A stretch of 64,000 nucleotides of DNA from positions 1 through 64,000 of the forward strand of contig CALRJS020000009.1 of assembly GCA_943367595.1 (NCBI GenBank). Reading direction: 5' to 3'. The notes beneath the pieces were generated by a model that ran no database searches, had not been told where the DNA came from, and saw nothing but the letters and a program-made list of their open reading frames with translations. Made by a program: the position numbers and the translations under genes. Position 1 is the first letter of the stretch. Each line of letters begins with the position of its first letter. This document shows, piece after piece, positions 24,884-32,874 of this stretch. The DNA is from MW101C3 sp943367595. Lineage in GTDB: Bacteria > Cyanobacteriota > Cyanobacteriia > PCC-6307 > Cyanobiaceae.

Positions 24884-25306
24884 AACGGAATGAGGGCCAC
24901 CTGCCAGGCAAGTGTCATCATTGGCAAAGGCCTACTCAGCTCTGACCACATCACGAACAAGCGCGGCAGCAGCTCGCCAGCGACTTGGTGGCATGGATCA
25001 CCGCTTCAGGGCACCCAGGGTGATAAAGGCGGCTGGATTGAAAACATCAAGCTTGGTGAGCCCACCGCTGACAGGCAGGCCCTGTGGCAGACCCTGAGCG
25101 AGGGCCTGATGAACCTGCCGATGGGAGGACGTTCCTATCCCCTGGCCCGTGGATGCAACGCCATGGTCATTGCAGATAGGCTGAAGCTGCTGACTGGCTC
25201 CAGCTTCACCAGTGAGGTGTGGGGTACTTTGCCTCCCATCCCAACATCACACTAAATGTGGGTGACTAGGAGCGGGTGGCCCAGAAGAACCACCCACTCC
25301 TGCCTT
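24884..25306. other. 423-base gap with only a doubtful reading frame
   Basis: A + strand frame ending at 25255 contains GDKGGWIENIKLGEP and SYPLARGCNAMVIADRL, which reads more like protein than background, but I see no start, ribosome-binding site or family. It may be a remnant of a lost gene. Otherwise the gap shows no RNA or terminator I can support. Confidence 0.3.
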
Positions 25307-26011
25307 TCAGCTCGACACCGGCAGCAATGGATGACCAAGAAACCAACCAATGCCGTCGGCCACCAGCACCAGTCCAAGCACCACCACCACCGCCGCTGTG
25401 AGCTTCGGCAGCACCGACAGGCTGAACGAGGCCAACGACTGAAAGATCCTGCCGGCCTGCTGGGGAAAGAGGAAGCGCAGCCCGATCAGGCTGAGCAGAG
25501 GCAGCACAAAGATGAGGTTGTAAACAAGCAGATAAGCGACTCCCTCCAGCCCCTGCGGGTCTTGTTGCACGATCCGCTCCACAGCCGCGAGATAGGGCAC
25601 AGCACCTGGAATGCCCAGCAACACCAAGCTGCCCCCGAGCACCGCCATGGCGGCCAGTGAGTTGCCGGCTGTTGGTGCCTCCTGTGGTTTTGCGGTGGTT
25701 GATCGCTGCATGAACCAGGGTGAGGCCAGCAACAACAGTCCCACCAGGATCTGAATCACCAACTCCAGAGCCTGGGGCTGATTCCAGAGGCGCGCAAGCC
25801 CTGCACCGAAGCGCGCGGTGAAGGCTTCTGCTCCCAAGAACAACAAAAGGCCAAAGCACACATACACCACATAAACCCCCGCCACAAACGAACCCGCGAG
25901 CGCCAGGGGACGCCGACTGCCGAGCGCTACCGTCATCGGCACCAGAGCCAGCGGAATCATCGACAGACTGTCAACCAGGCCGATCGCCACCAGAACCAGA
26001 AGCAGACCCAC
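25307..26011 (-). CDS. GAP/LysE-like multi-pass membrane protein
   Basis: 234 residues with about six hydrophobic helices. The first helix starts at the N-terminus (LLLVLVAIGLVDSLSMIPLA), followed by VALGSRRPLALAGSFVAGVY and a proline-containing pair of helices GGSLVLLGIPGAVPYLAA and YNLIFVLPLLSLIGL. The arrangement is that of GAP-family or LysE-type exporters and related DsbD-like proteins. The substrate is unknown. A heptanucleotide tandem repeat lies 69 bases upstream of the start. It is isolated from neighbours by gaps larger than 400 bases on both sides. Confidence 0.75.
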   Translation of the reverse strand: MGLLLVLVAIGLVDSLSMIPLALVPMTVALGSRRPLALAGSFVAGVYVVYVCFGLLLFLGAEAFTARFGAGLARLWNQPQALELVIQILVGLLLLASPWFMQRSTTAKPQEAPTAGNSLAAMAVLGGSLVLLGIPGAVPYLAAVERIVQQDPQGLEGVAYLLVYNLIFVLPLLSLIGLRFLFPQQAGRIFQSLASFSLSVLPKLTAAVVVVLGLVLVADGIGWFLGHPLLPVSS

Positions 26012-26470
26012 GCTTGCACCGATACAGCCGGGAGCTGGATTGTATGGGAGAAAACAGAGAGCTCAGCAGGCTTGTGCCGGGTGACTGGTGACTGGTGACT
26101 GGTGACTGGAGCAGGATGACAGGTGACGGGTAATGGAGAAGGAAGTGATCCTGAGGCATTGAGATCATCATGGCCATGGTATGGAGAGGGAGACAGGCGA
26201 AAGAGGATGAACCAGAGAATCGCTGATGGCCAGGGGGCGTCAGGTTGTCCAGCACAAGGCCAAGGCTGCAGACCTCCTCTCGATCAGACCGACCGCCCCA
26301 AACCTTCACAAGGACGTGGCTCTGCTCTGTGGCAAAGGCTTAACAACCGAGCGGCGCAGATCCGTGATGCTGCCAGAAAACGATGATCGATTCAGTGACC
26401 AACGGCAAAGAGAGCAGCGCCGCCAGATGCTCTGCGGCCAAAGATGGATCACATCGCATGCAGCGAGACT
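26012..26470. other. 459-base gene-free gap
   Basis: Lies upstream of the GAP-like gene (minus) and downstream of a methyltransferase (minus). It contains the heptamer array at 26080-26107; short frames elsewhere do not look coding. Confidence 0.5.
26080..26107. repeat. Heptamer tandem repeat GGTGACT x4
   Basis: Four perfect copies of GGTGACT, in register, in the region upstream of the GAP-like gene, ending 69 bases before its start. Heptanucleotide short tandem repeats (STRR) are a known feature of some cyanobacterial genomes. Confidence 0.9.
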
Positions 26471-27157
26471 TCATAACGGCTCTGTAATTGGCGCCTGCCT
26501 GGCCCCTTGAGGTCGCTTCTCAAAGACGACCACACTGTCGTAGATCGAGATGCAGTCAGTGATGCGGGTGAAAGAGGAGATCGGCACAGCGCCCCGCGTA
26601 TGCACGGCATTGATCTCATCAATTTTCACCTTCGCGAACTCAATGAAGCTCCCCGGCCTTCCAATCCCACCTTCATACTCATCCCAGTAGCAGGCATGCG
26701 TATCCTCCACCATGTAAACGCCTCTGGCATGGATACGCTCATACAGCAACTGAAACGAAGCGACCATGTGACTCATCCGATGGCTGCCATCATCCAAGAC
26801 AATATCGATTCGCGGATAGCGTCTCAAGACCTGCTCGATCACCACAGGATCATCCTGACTTCCAATGAAGATGTCAACACCTTCACCCTCATGCTGCTTG
26901 CATTCTGGATCGATGTCAAGACCAACCACCTGTGCACCTGGGCCGAAATACTCCTTCCACATACCCAGCGAGCCGCCACCAAAAACCCCAATCTCAAGGA
27001 TCACCGGGGCGGCATTGCGGAATCGTGAAAAATGCCGCTCATAGATATCAAAATAATGAATCCATTTATGCATGCGCTTGGATGAGTTCTCCAGAAAGTA
27101 GCGATGCAGGAACCCATGGTCTTCAACTGAGGCCACAAGTGGATCAACAGATATCAC
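26471..27157 (-). CDS. Class I SAM-dependent methyltransferase (CmcI/rhamnosyl O-methyltransferase-like)
   Basis: 228 residues with the SAM-binding motif VILEIGVFGGGSLGMWKEYF near residue 53, an acidic loop (VVGLDIDPECKQHEGEGVD), and IDIVLDDGSHRMSHMVASF, a motif common in CmcI-like and macrolide/rhamnose O-methyltransferases. A likely metal-binding Asp pair is at VLDD. The substrate is probably a sugar or small metabolite; no biosynthetic partners are adjacent, so this is not settled. GC content and codon use look lower than the surrounding core genes, suggesting acquisition. Confidence 0.82.
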   Translation of the reverse strand: MISVDPLVASVEDHGFLHRYFLENSSKRMHKWIHYFDIYERHFSRFRNAAPVILEIGVFGGGSLGMWKEYFGPGAQVVGLDIDPECKQHEGEGVDIFIGSQDDPVVIEQVLRRYPRIDIVLDDGSHRMSHMVASFQLLYERIHARGVYMVEDTHACYWDEYEGGIGRPGSFIEFAKVKIDEINAVHTRGAVPISSFTRITDCISIYDSVVVFEKRPQGARQAPITEPL

Positions 27158-27659
27158 TCAATCTTAAGACTCTCTCCAGACGCTTGCCATCACAGCCGAG
27201 AAGAATCTGGACGCTCCCTCTGCCTTCTGCCACTCACTCCAGCTGAACGCCACAGTCATTGCTATCTTCATGGCCATCACCGATGAGATAATGCGCGGCG
27301 CAGGGGCAGCGGGATGCCGTGCGGCCAGAGGAAGAGCAAGATACCCATCCCCTACCCATTCGACAAACAGATATCCATCCACGCGTGAACAGGCTACGAC
27401 CCTGCCCATGACTCATGCCCCAAGCCTCAGGCCCTCGAACAGTCAAGCCATCAGACTTCCCGGCTCGTAAAGCCACAAACCCTCAGACTTTCCGATTCTC
27501 GAATCCTCCAAGTTGCGACTACTCAGACACTCAGGTGTTCAGGTGTTCAGGTGTTCAGACGCTCAAACGCTCAGACGCTCAGAAACCTAGGCAACAAGAT
27601 GCTCAAGCGTTCAAATTCAGAACCAACGTCAATCCATCAACACCACACCAATATCCACC
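27158..27659. other. 502-base gap with an octamer array
   Basis: Between two minus-strand genes (methyltransferase and aldolase). It holds the 64-base octamer array at 27519-27582 preceded by further TCAG-rich sequence. No coding frame or RNA is supported. Confidence 0.5.
27519..27582. repeat. Eight 8-bp tandem units, GTGTTCAG/ACGCTCAG
   Basis: Eight consecutive octamers: two start units, three perfect GTGTTCAG, then three of the ACGCTCAG type (one ACGCTCAA). All keep the TCA core. The array is 361 bases upstream of the methyltransferase start and 77 bases past the aldolase stop. Confidence 0.88.
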
Positions 27660-28742
27660 CTAATAGCTGTAATTCGCCTCAAACAATGGGGCACCATCGG
27701 AGGGTTCTGAGCCGGGCACATAGAGGCCTTGAGACGCCAAGCCATTGGCCCGAGCACGCGCCAACAGCGCCTGCTGGCCGGAGGCCAGATCGTGGCCGGC
27801 CCAGTGCTTCAGGCACGACTGCTGCAGCGCGCGGCCATAGGAAAAGCCCAGGTGCCACGGCGCTGGCGTGGTGGCTTGATTGATGCCGTTGAGGTACACA
27901 CTGGCCTCCTCTTCACTCAGGCCACCGGAGAGAAACAGCACCGCCGGCACACTCACCGGCACCGTGCGCTCCAGCGTGCGCAAGGTGAATTCAGCCACCA
28001 GCTCGGGGCTGGGCGGGGTGGAGCAGGCCATCCCCGGCAGGGTGAGCGACGGCTTGAGCAGGCTGCCCTCCAGGAACACGCCGCAGTGGCTGAGGGCGCC
28101 GTACACCGTGCGGAGCACCCACTCCTGCACGGCGGCGGTGGTTTCGATGTCGTGGTCCCCATCCATCAGGATTTCTGGCTCCACGATCGGCACCAGCCCC
28201 GCCTCCTGCACCGTGCGCGCATAGCGCGCCAGGCCCCAGGCGTTCTCGCGAACGCACAGATCCGAGGGGGATCCCTCGGCGGAAATCTTCAGCACCGCGC
28301 GCCACTTGGCGAAACGGGCACCGCGCGCATAGGCGCGTGTCGCCCGCTCCAGCAGTCCTTTCAGGCCGGTGCACCAGCTCTCGCCCTCCAGTCCGCCCGC
28401 CAGCGGCTCCAGCCCCTGGTCCACCTTGATGCCGGGAACGATGCCGCTGCTGCTGAACAAGTCGACGAGCGGCGCACCCGGTTCGCCCAGCGCATTCACG
28501 CTGTCCTGAAACAAGGTTTCCTCAAACAGGATCACGCCGCTGATGTGCTCGCTGAGCTCAGGTGTGGTGGCCAGCAGGCTGCGGTAAGCGCGGCGATTCA
28601 CCTCGGTGTTGGCCACGCCGATGGCCTCGAAGCGCTTGCCGATCGTGCCGGTGGATTCATCGGCGGCCAGCAGGCCCTTGCCCCGGGCCGCCAGGGTGCA
28701 GGCCGTGCTGGCCAGTTCATCGCGATAGCTCTCGAGGCTCAT
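27660..28742 (-). CDS. Class I fructose-bisphosphate aldolase
   Basis: Schiff-base aldolase acting in glycolysis/gluconeogenesis and the Calvin cycle, cleaving fructose-1,6-bisphosphate to triose phosphates. Signatures include ARGKGLLAADESTGTIGKRF at about residue 19, VLKISAEGSPSDLCVREN, PIVEPEILMDGDHD and EGSLLKPSLTLPGMACS, where the lysine in LLKPS is the likely Schiff base. The end (GAPLFEANYSY) keeps the C-terminal tyrosine. Cyanobacteria often carry both class I and class II enzymes. The 360-residue length is typical. Confidence 0.94.
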   Translation of the reverse strand: MSLESYRDELASTACTLAARGKGLLAADESTGTIGKRFEAIGVANTEVNRRAYRSLLATTPELSEHISGVILFEETLFQDSVNALGEPGAPLVDLFSSSGIVPGIKVDQGLEPLAGGLEGESWCTGLKGLLERATRAYARGARFAKWRAVLKISAEGSPSDLCVRENAWGLARYARTVQEAGLVPIVEPEILMDGDHDIETTAAVQEWVLRTVYGALSHCGVFLEGSLLKPSLTLPGMACSTPPSPELVAEFTLRTLERTVPVSVPAVLFLSGGLSEEEASVYLNGINQATTPAPWHLGFSYGRALQQSCLKHWAGHDLASGQQALLARARANGLASQGLYVPGSEPSDGAPLFEANYSY

Positions 28743-29198
28743 CGATTCCGGTGCGGAAAACAGCGGAACCGGGCGGCTCCGGCCTCTCCTTAAGCGGCGC
28801 AGGCGGTGGTGTCAACGGCGGCAGCCGACTGGGAGACAGTGGGGGGGGGCAGCCTCTGTGGCGTGAACGCGGCCGCGTCAGGCCCATGAACGAAGGGCAT
28901 TCCACACCTGGTGAAGGGTCAAGCGATCGCCCATCGGCCTGCTCAGATCCAGGGCGCAGAGAAACAGTTCGGCAGAGGCTGGCGAGAAACAGGCAAGAGG
29001 CAAACCCCAAGGGGAATGACGCACAGAGATAAGGGTGCGAAGTGGGGGGAGAGGAGAACGGCGTGCGCAGTGCGGAGTACGGAGTACGGAGTACGGAGTG
29101 CGGAGTGGATGAAGGGGAATGGCGCAGGAAGCATCAACGCTAACCACTTGACAGCAGAACACAGCAATTGCAATAGTATACAAAAGCAAAAAGGATTG
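28743..29198. other. 456-base divergent gap with a heptamer array
   Basis: Holds the promoters for aldolase (minus) and the FkbM-type methyltransferase (plus), and the heptamer array at 29073-29107. Short frames inside look non-coding. Confidence 0.5.
29073..29107. repeat. Heptamer tandem repeat CGGAGTA/CGGAGTG x5
   Basis: Three perfect copies of CGGAGTA followed by two CGGAGTG, in register, in the upstream region of the FkbM-type gene, ending 91 bases before its ATG. Same unit length as the array at 26080 but an unrelated sequence. Confidence 0.9.
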
Positions 29199-30254
29199 AT
29201 GGATCGAGATACAGCCCTAGCCAACACCAGTCGCTTGCTACATATCGGCGCAAACAAAGGAGAAGAAGCTTCATTTTACTCCTCTCTTGGCATCGAAGCT
29301 TGGCACGTGGAAGCCATTCCAGAGGTCTGCGAGCAGCTGACAGCAAATCTCGCGCCCCTCCCCAATCAATGGCCCCTCAATCGCTGCCTTTCCTCAAAAG
29401 AGGGCGAAATCGTTGAATTCAATGTTTCCAGCAACGATGGCCTGTCCTCCTCCTTGCTGGACCTCGGCCGCCATGAATATGCCTATCCATTCGTCTCATA
29501 CACAAGAAAGGTACAACTCACAACCTCCACGGTCGATGGCATGCTCAGAGACGGGGACATCCCCAGCGATATCGACTTCCTACGCATTGACGCACAAGGC
29601 GCTGAGCTGCTGATCCTTGAGGGCGCAAAACACTTTCTCAGCCAGGGCAAGCTCAAGTACGCGCTGATTGAAACTGCGGTCGATCCCCTCTATGCCAACG
29701 GCTCAACCTACCTGGAAGTTGCCGGCTTCCTGCGTGAGTACGGCCTGCACCTGCGGGACACCGCCTTCAACGACCACGGCTGGGCCGACGCCTTCTTTCA
29801 GACCGCCTACTGGAGCCAGGAGCCACGCCAAACAATCCAGCTTGCCACCCAGGGCATCAATATTGGCCCAGAAGCAGTATGCACGCAAAGCTCCTCATGG
29901 GACAACAGATACAGCGTGGAGCGCATGGCAGGGATCAAGACAGGGCGATTCAGCTTTCACACGATGCTGGAACACCAGCCTTGGCTGAAGATGGCATTCG
30001 ATGATCTACGAGAGATCAATGAAATCATTGTGTACAACAGAGAAGACAGCTGCCAGCACAGGGCCCGCAACATCAACATCTACGCTTCAACCGATGGCGA
30101 TACATGGGATCTGATTCACGAAAACTCCACGCCATTTGGCGGGGTTTTCTCCGATCCTCTGCGGGTAACCTGCGCGCTCCAAGCAAAATATCTGCTCTTC
30201 AAGCTCCGTGACAACACCTATCTCCATCTCGATCAGATTGAGATCTACAGTTGA
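29199..30254 (+). CDS. FkbM-family methyltransferase with C-terminal discoidin-like domain
   Basis: 351 residues. The first ~215 form an FkbM-type SAM methyltransferase: LLHIGANKGEEASFYSSLGI, AWHVEAIPEVCEQL, and DFLRIDAQGAELLILEGAKH. Residues ~235-351 look like an F5/8 type C (discoidin) sandwich, with IVYNREDSCQHRARNINIYA, STDGDTWDLIHEN and LLFKLRDNTYLHLDQIEIYS. FkbM enzymes usually O-methylate glycans; the extra domain could bind carbohydrate. The start at ATG 29199 follows an AAGGA at 29191-29195. Low GC relative to the window suggests transfer. The frame extends upstream but has no domain there. Confidence 0.82.
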   Translation: MDRDTALANTSRLLHIGANKGEEASFYSSLGIEAWHVEAIPEVCEQLTANLAPLPNQWPLNRCLSSKEGEIVEFNVSSNDGLSSSLLDLGRHEYAYPFVSYTRKVQLTTSTVDGMLRDGDIPSDIDFLRIDAQGAELLILEGAKHFLSQGKLKYALIETAVDPLYANGSTYLEVAGFLREYGLHLRDTAFNDHGWADAFFQTAYWSQEPRQTIQLATQGINIGPEAVCTQSSSWDNRYSVERMAGIKTGRFSFHTMLEHQPWLKMAFDDLREINEIIVYNREDSCQHRARNINIYASTDGDTWDLIHENSTPFGGVFSDPLRVTCALQAKYLLFKLRDNTYLHLDQIEIYS

Positions 30255-30367
30255 AGCAGAGCTACTTGTCTCACTCCATGCTGCCACCAAGGAGCAGATC
30301 AAACACTGAATGCCAAGCCATGGCCATCGGCACAAGTGTGAGGATACAGCTTGCGGGAGTCAAGCAA

Positions 30368-30440
30368 TGGGGGTCCCGGGGATCGAACCCGGCTTAGGCG
30401 GATTATGAGTCCGCTGCATTCACCAGATTGCTAGACCCCC
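30368..30440 (-). tRNA. tRNA with anticodon CAU, probably tRNA-Ile2 (or tRNA-Met)
   Basis: Reads on the minus strand as a cloverleaf: acceptor GGGGGTC pairing with GACCCCC, anticodon stem GCGGA/TCCGC with loop CTCATAA, T-loop TTCGATC, and discriminator A. No CCA is encoded. The CTCATAA loop and stem resemble isoleucine tRNAs whose C34 is changed to lysidine by TilS, rather than elongator methionine tRNA; this assignment is inference. Confidence 0.93.
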
Positions 30441-30456
30441 GGCGTGCCGCTACCGC

Positions 30457-31071
30457 TCACCAGAGGCCGCGGATCGGACGCGACCACATGGGCGGGACTT
30501 CGCCGCCGTTATCGAACTGCCTGGGGGCTATCGGTTCACCGGAACCTTGCAGGCTGCCTGTGAACTGGCTGGGTAGATCCGCGGTACGGAAGGGAATCGG
30601 CGAGCTGAGTTCTTCCATCGCCGCATTCACCGTGTTGCCGATGGCGCTGCCATCCCAGATGATGCCCTGCTCCGGGAAGCCCAGGCCCATCACGCGGTTG
30701 CCCTGCGGACCACCCATGGCGATGCCGAGGATGTCGGTGGCTTGATGAAGGATGTTCACCCCCGCCGCGTAGGGGGCCCGCCAGCCGAAAGCGCGCTGCA
30801 TGATCAGAGTGTCGGTGGTTTCCACCACGCCGCAGCGGGTCACCTCCACCGGCGCCGCGCGACCGGGCCCAGCACCCGCCGGAGCGGCCTCCACCGTGGT
30901 AGTGCAGATCACCGGGTCGGCCAGCGCTGGGGCGGCGACCATGGCTGCCAGGCCGCCAGCCGCCACCAGCAGTGCAGCCAGGCCCCGCCGCGCTGCGGAA
31001 GGCCCGGCCAGGGACGCAACGGAACGGATGGAAACCACAAGGGAAGGAGCGGGGCGGATCATCGGAAGCAC
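30457..31071 (-). CDS. Secreted protein of unknown function, picocyanobacterial type
   Basis: 204 residues with an export signal (LAALLVAAGGLAAMVAAPALA, just before residue 53) and a mature domain with two cysteines (VICTTTVEA and VTRCGVVETTDTLIM) and the sequence FGWRAPYAAGVNILHQATDI followed by GIAMGGPQGNRVMGLGFPE. The mature region is typical of a conserved group in picocyanobacteria but I know of no function. It starts at ATG 31071 or the ATG 9 bases further in. It is adjacent to the tRNA and divergent from pyrE, with about 70 bases between. Confidence 0.7.
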   Translation of the reverse strand: MLPMIRPAPSLVVSIRSVASLAGPSAARRGLAALLVAAGGLAAMVAAPALADPVICTTTVEAAPAGAGPGRAAPVEVTRCGVVETTDTLIMQRAFGWRAPYAAGVNILHQATDILGIAMGGPQGNRVMGLGFPEQGIIWDGSAIGNTVNAAMEELSSPIPFRTADLPSQFTGSLQGSGEPIAPRQFDNGGEVPPMWSRPIRGLW

Positions 31072-31142
31072 CAGAGACGCCCGTGCCCGTTGCAGGCAGG
31101 AGCTGACTATCTGCGCGCAAACTAAGTCAGCAAGCCGGAAAG

Positions 31143-31841
31143 TTGCCAGTGTCCGCCGTTCCCGACTCCCTGGCCGTCGCTCCGGCCGCCCCGCTGCCTC
31201 CCAAAGACCCGACGGAACGCCGCCGCGCCCTGTTGCCGCTGCTGGCCGAGCGCGCCTATCGCCATGGCCGCTTCACCCTGGCCTCCGGGCGCAGCAGCGA
31301 CCACTACGTGAACTGCAAGCCGGTGAGCCTCAGCGGCTACGGGCTGGCCCTGCTGGCGGAGCTGATGCTGGAGCAGGTGGAAGAGGGTGCGTTGGCCGTC
31401 GCCGGGCTCACCCTCGGCGCTGATCCGTTGGTGAGCGGCGTCGCGCTGGCGGCGGCGCTGGTGGGACGACCGCTGGATGCCTTGATCGTGCGCAAGGAGG
31501 CGAAAGGCCACGGCACCGGTGCCTGGCTGGAAGGCCCCCTGCCCGCCGCCGGCAGCACGATCACCGTTCTGGAAGACGTGGTCACCACCGGCGGGTCGTC
31601 GCTCAAGGCGGTGCGGCAACTGCGGGAAGCCGGCTATGTGGTGCAGCGGGTGGTCACGATCGTGGATCGGCAGGAAGGCGGCCTCGAGGCGATGACCGCT
31701 GCCGGACTGGAATTGCGCAGCCTGTTCCTGCTGGAGGAGATCGCCGCGGCCGCCAGCAACACCGAAGCAGTCGCCAGTAACAACGAAGCAGCGGCCAGCA
31801 CGCCTGCCGGCGCAGCTGGGCTGTCCGGCACCACCAGCTGA
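31143..31841 (+). CDS. pyrE: Orotate phosphoribosyltransferase PyrE
   Basis: Joins orotate with PRPP to make orotidine monophosphate in pyrimidine synthesis. The PRPP-binding motif is ITVLEDVVTTGGSSLKA (acidic pair in VLEDVVTTGG), and the catalytic loop lysines are in VRKEAKGHGTGAW. Start is TTG 31143 or GTG 31149; no ATG is suitably placed. The last ~30 residues form an Ala/Asn/Glu tail with two related 21-base units (about 31752 and 31773) absent from usual PyrE. It precedes ygfZ with 58 bases. Confidence 0.92.
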   Translation: MPVSAVPDSLAVAPAAPLPPKDPTERRRALLPLLAERAYRHGRFTLASGRSSDHYVNCKPVSLSGYGLALLAELMLEQVEEGALAVAGLTLGADPLVSGVALAAALVGRPLDALIVRKEAKGHGTGAWLEGPLPAAGSTITVLEDVVTTGGSSLKAVRQLREAGYVVQRVVTIVDRQEGGLEAMTAAGLELRSLFLLEEIAAAASNTEAVASNNEAAASTPAGAAGLSGTTS

Positions 31842-31899
31842 TCCCGCCCCGATCCCGGCGCTGATTTGCAAGGGTAAGGGCGCCGGATGCTCCCCCACC

Positions 31900-32874
31900 G
31901 TGACGCCCCATCCCCAGCCCGACCCGTGGGCCTGGCAGCCGCCCCGCCCCAGCCGCCTGCAGCAGCCGGCGGTGCTGATCCGCCTGGAAGGGGCTGACAC
32001 CCTGCGCTTCCTGCACGGCCAGACCAGCCAGGACCTGGAGCGGGCCCGGAGCGGCCAGTGCCTGGCCACCTGCTGCATCAGCCCCACCGGCCGGCTGCGC
32101 GCGCTGGCCGAGGTGCTGGTGGACGGCGCAGGAGCCTGGCTGCTGGTGAGCACCGGTGATGGCGCCGCCGTGCATCAGGCACTCGATCGGGTGCTGTTTC
32201 CGGCCGATCAGGTGGTGCTGGGGGCGCCCCAACCGGTCAGGTTGTTCACGCTGCTCGAGGCGCCCGAGCCGTTGCTGGCGCCGCCCGGGCAGTGGCAACC
32301 CCTCGGCACTGCCGGTGGCACCGGGGGCTTCCTGCTGCCGGGCGGCCGGTTGGTGCTGCCAGACGAGGCGCCGGAGCCGGAGGTGCTGCAAGCGCTGCCG
32401 GCTCTCTCTGCCGCCGAGGCCGAGCGCTGGCGGCTGCAGGGCGGCCAGCCCGCTGCGCCCGCCGAGATCAACGAGGAGGTGAACCCGTTCGAGCTGGGCC
32501 TGGCGGCGCGGGTGAGCCTCTCGAAGGGCTGCTACGTGGGCCAGGAGACCCTGGCCAAGCTGGCCACCTACGACGGCGTCAAGCAGCAGCTGCGCCGCTG
32601 GGTGTGCACGCCTCCCGCCGGCGGCCCGGTGCCGCTGCCGGGCGGCAGCCTGCACACCCCAGCGGGCGACCGGGCCGGGCGCATCACCTCCTGCCTGGAG
32701 CTGCCCACCACTGCTCAGGCGCCGGCCTGCTGGTTGGGGCTGGCCCTGGTGCGGCGGCAGGCGCTGGCGGAGGCGTGCCTGCAGGCCGAAGGCGGGCTGG
32801 AACTGGCGCTCTCCATCCCGGAGGCGTTCGTGGCCCCGCCGGTGGGTGCCGGTGGCGGGGCGGGCAAGCTCTAA
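31900..32874 (+). CDS. ygfZ: Folate-binding protein YgfZ (GcvT-like)
   Basis: Folate-dependent factor for iron-sulfur cluster assembly or repair. The diagnostic motif KGCYVGQETLAKLATYDGV, with the conserved cysteine, is present around residue 209. The N-terminal part (LHGQTSQDLERARSGQCL, then SPTGRLRALAEVLVD) belongs to the tetrahydrofolate-binding GcvT fold. Start is GTG 31900. Length of 324 residues is normal. Its end overlaps the convergent nuclease gene by four bases. Confidence 0.9.
   Translation: MTPHPQPDPWAWQPPRPSRLQQPAVLIRLEGADTLRFLHGQTSQDLERARSGQCLATCCISPTGRLRALAEVLVDGAGAWLLVSTGDGAAVHQALDRVLFPADQVVLGAPQPVRLFTLLEAPEPLLAPPGQWQPLGTAGGTGGFLLPGGRLVLPDEAPEPEVLQALPALSAAEAERWRLQGGQPAAPAEINEEVNPFELGLAARVSLSKGCYVGQETLAKLATYDGVKQQLRRWVCTPPAGGPVPLPGGSLHTPAGDRAGRITSCLELPTTAQAPACWLGLALVRRQALAEACLQAEGGLELALSIPEAFVAPPVGAGGGAGKL

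Noticed and set aside
27519..29107. CRISPR or transposon ends
   Set aside because: The 7-8 bp arrays have no spacers, and no transposase, terminal inverted repeats or target duplications were found.
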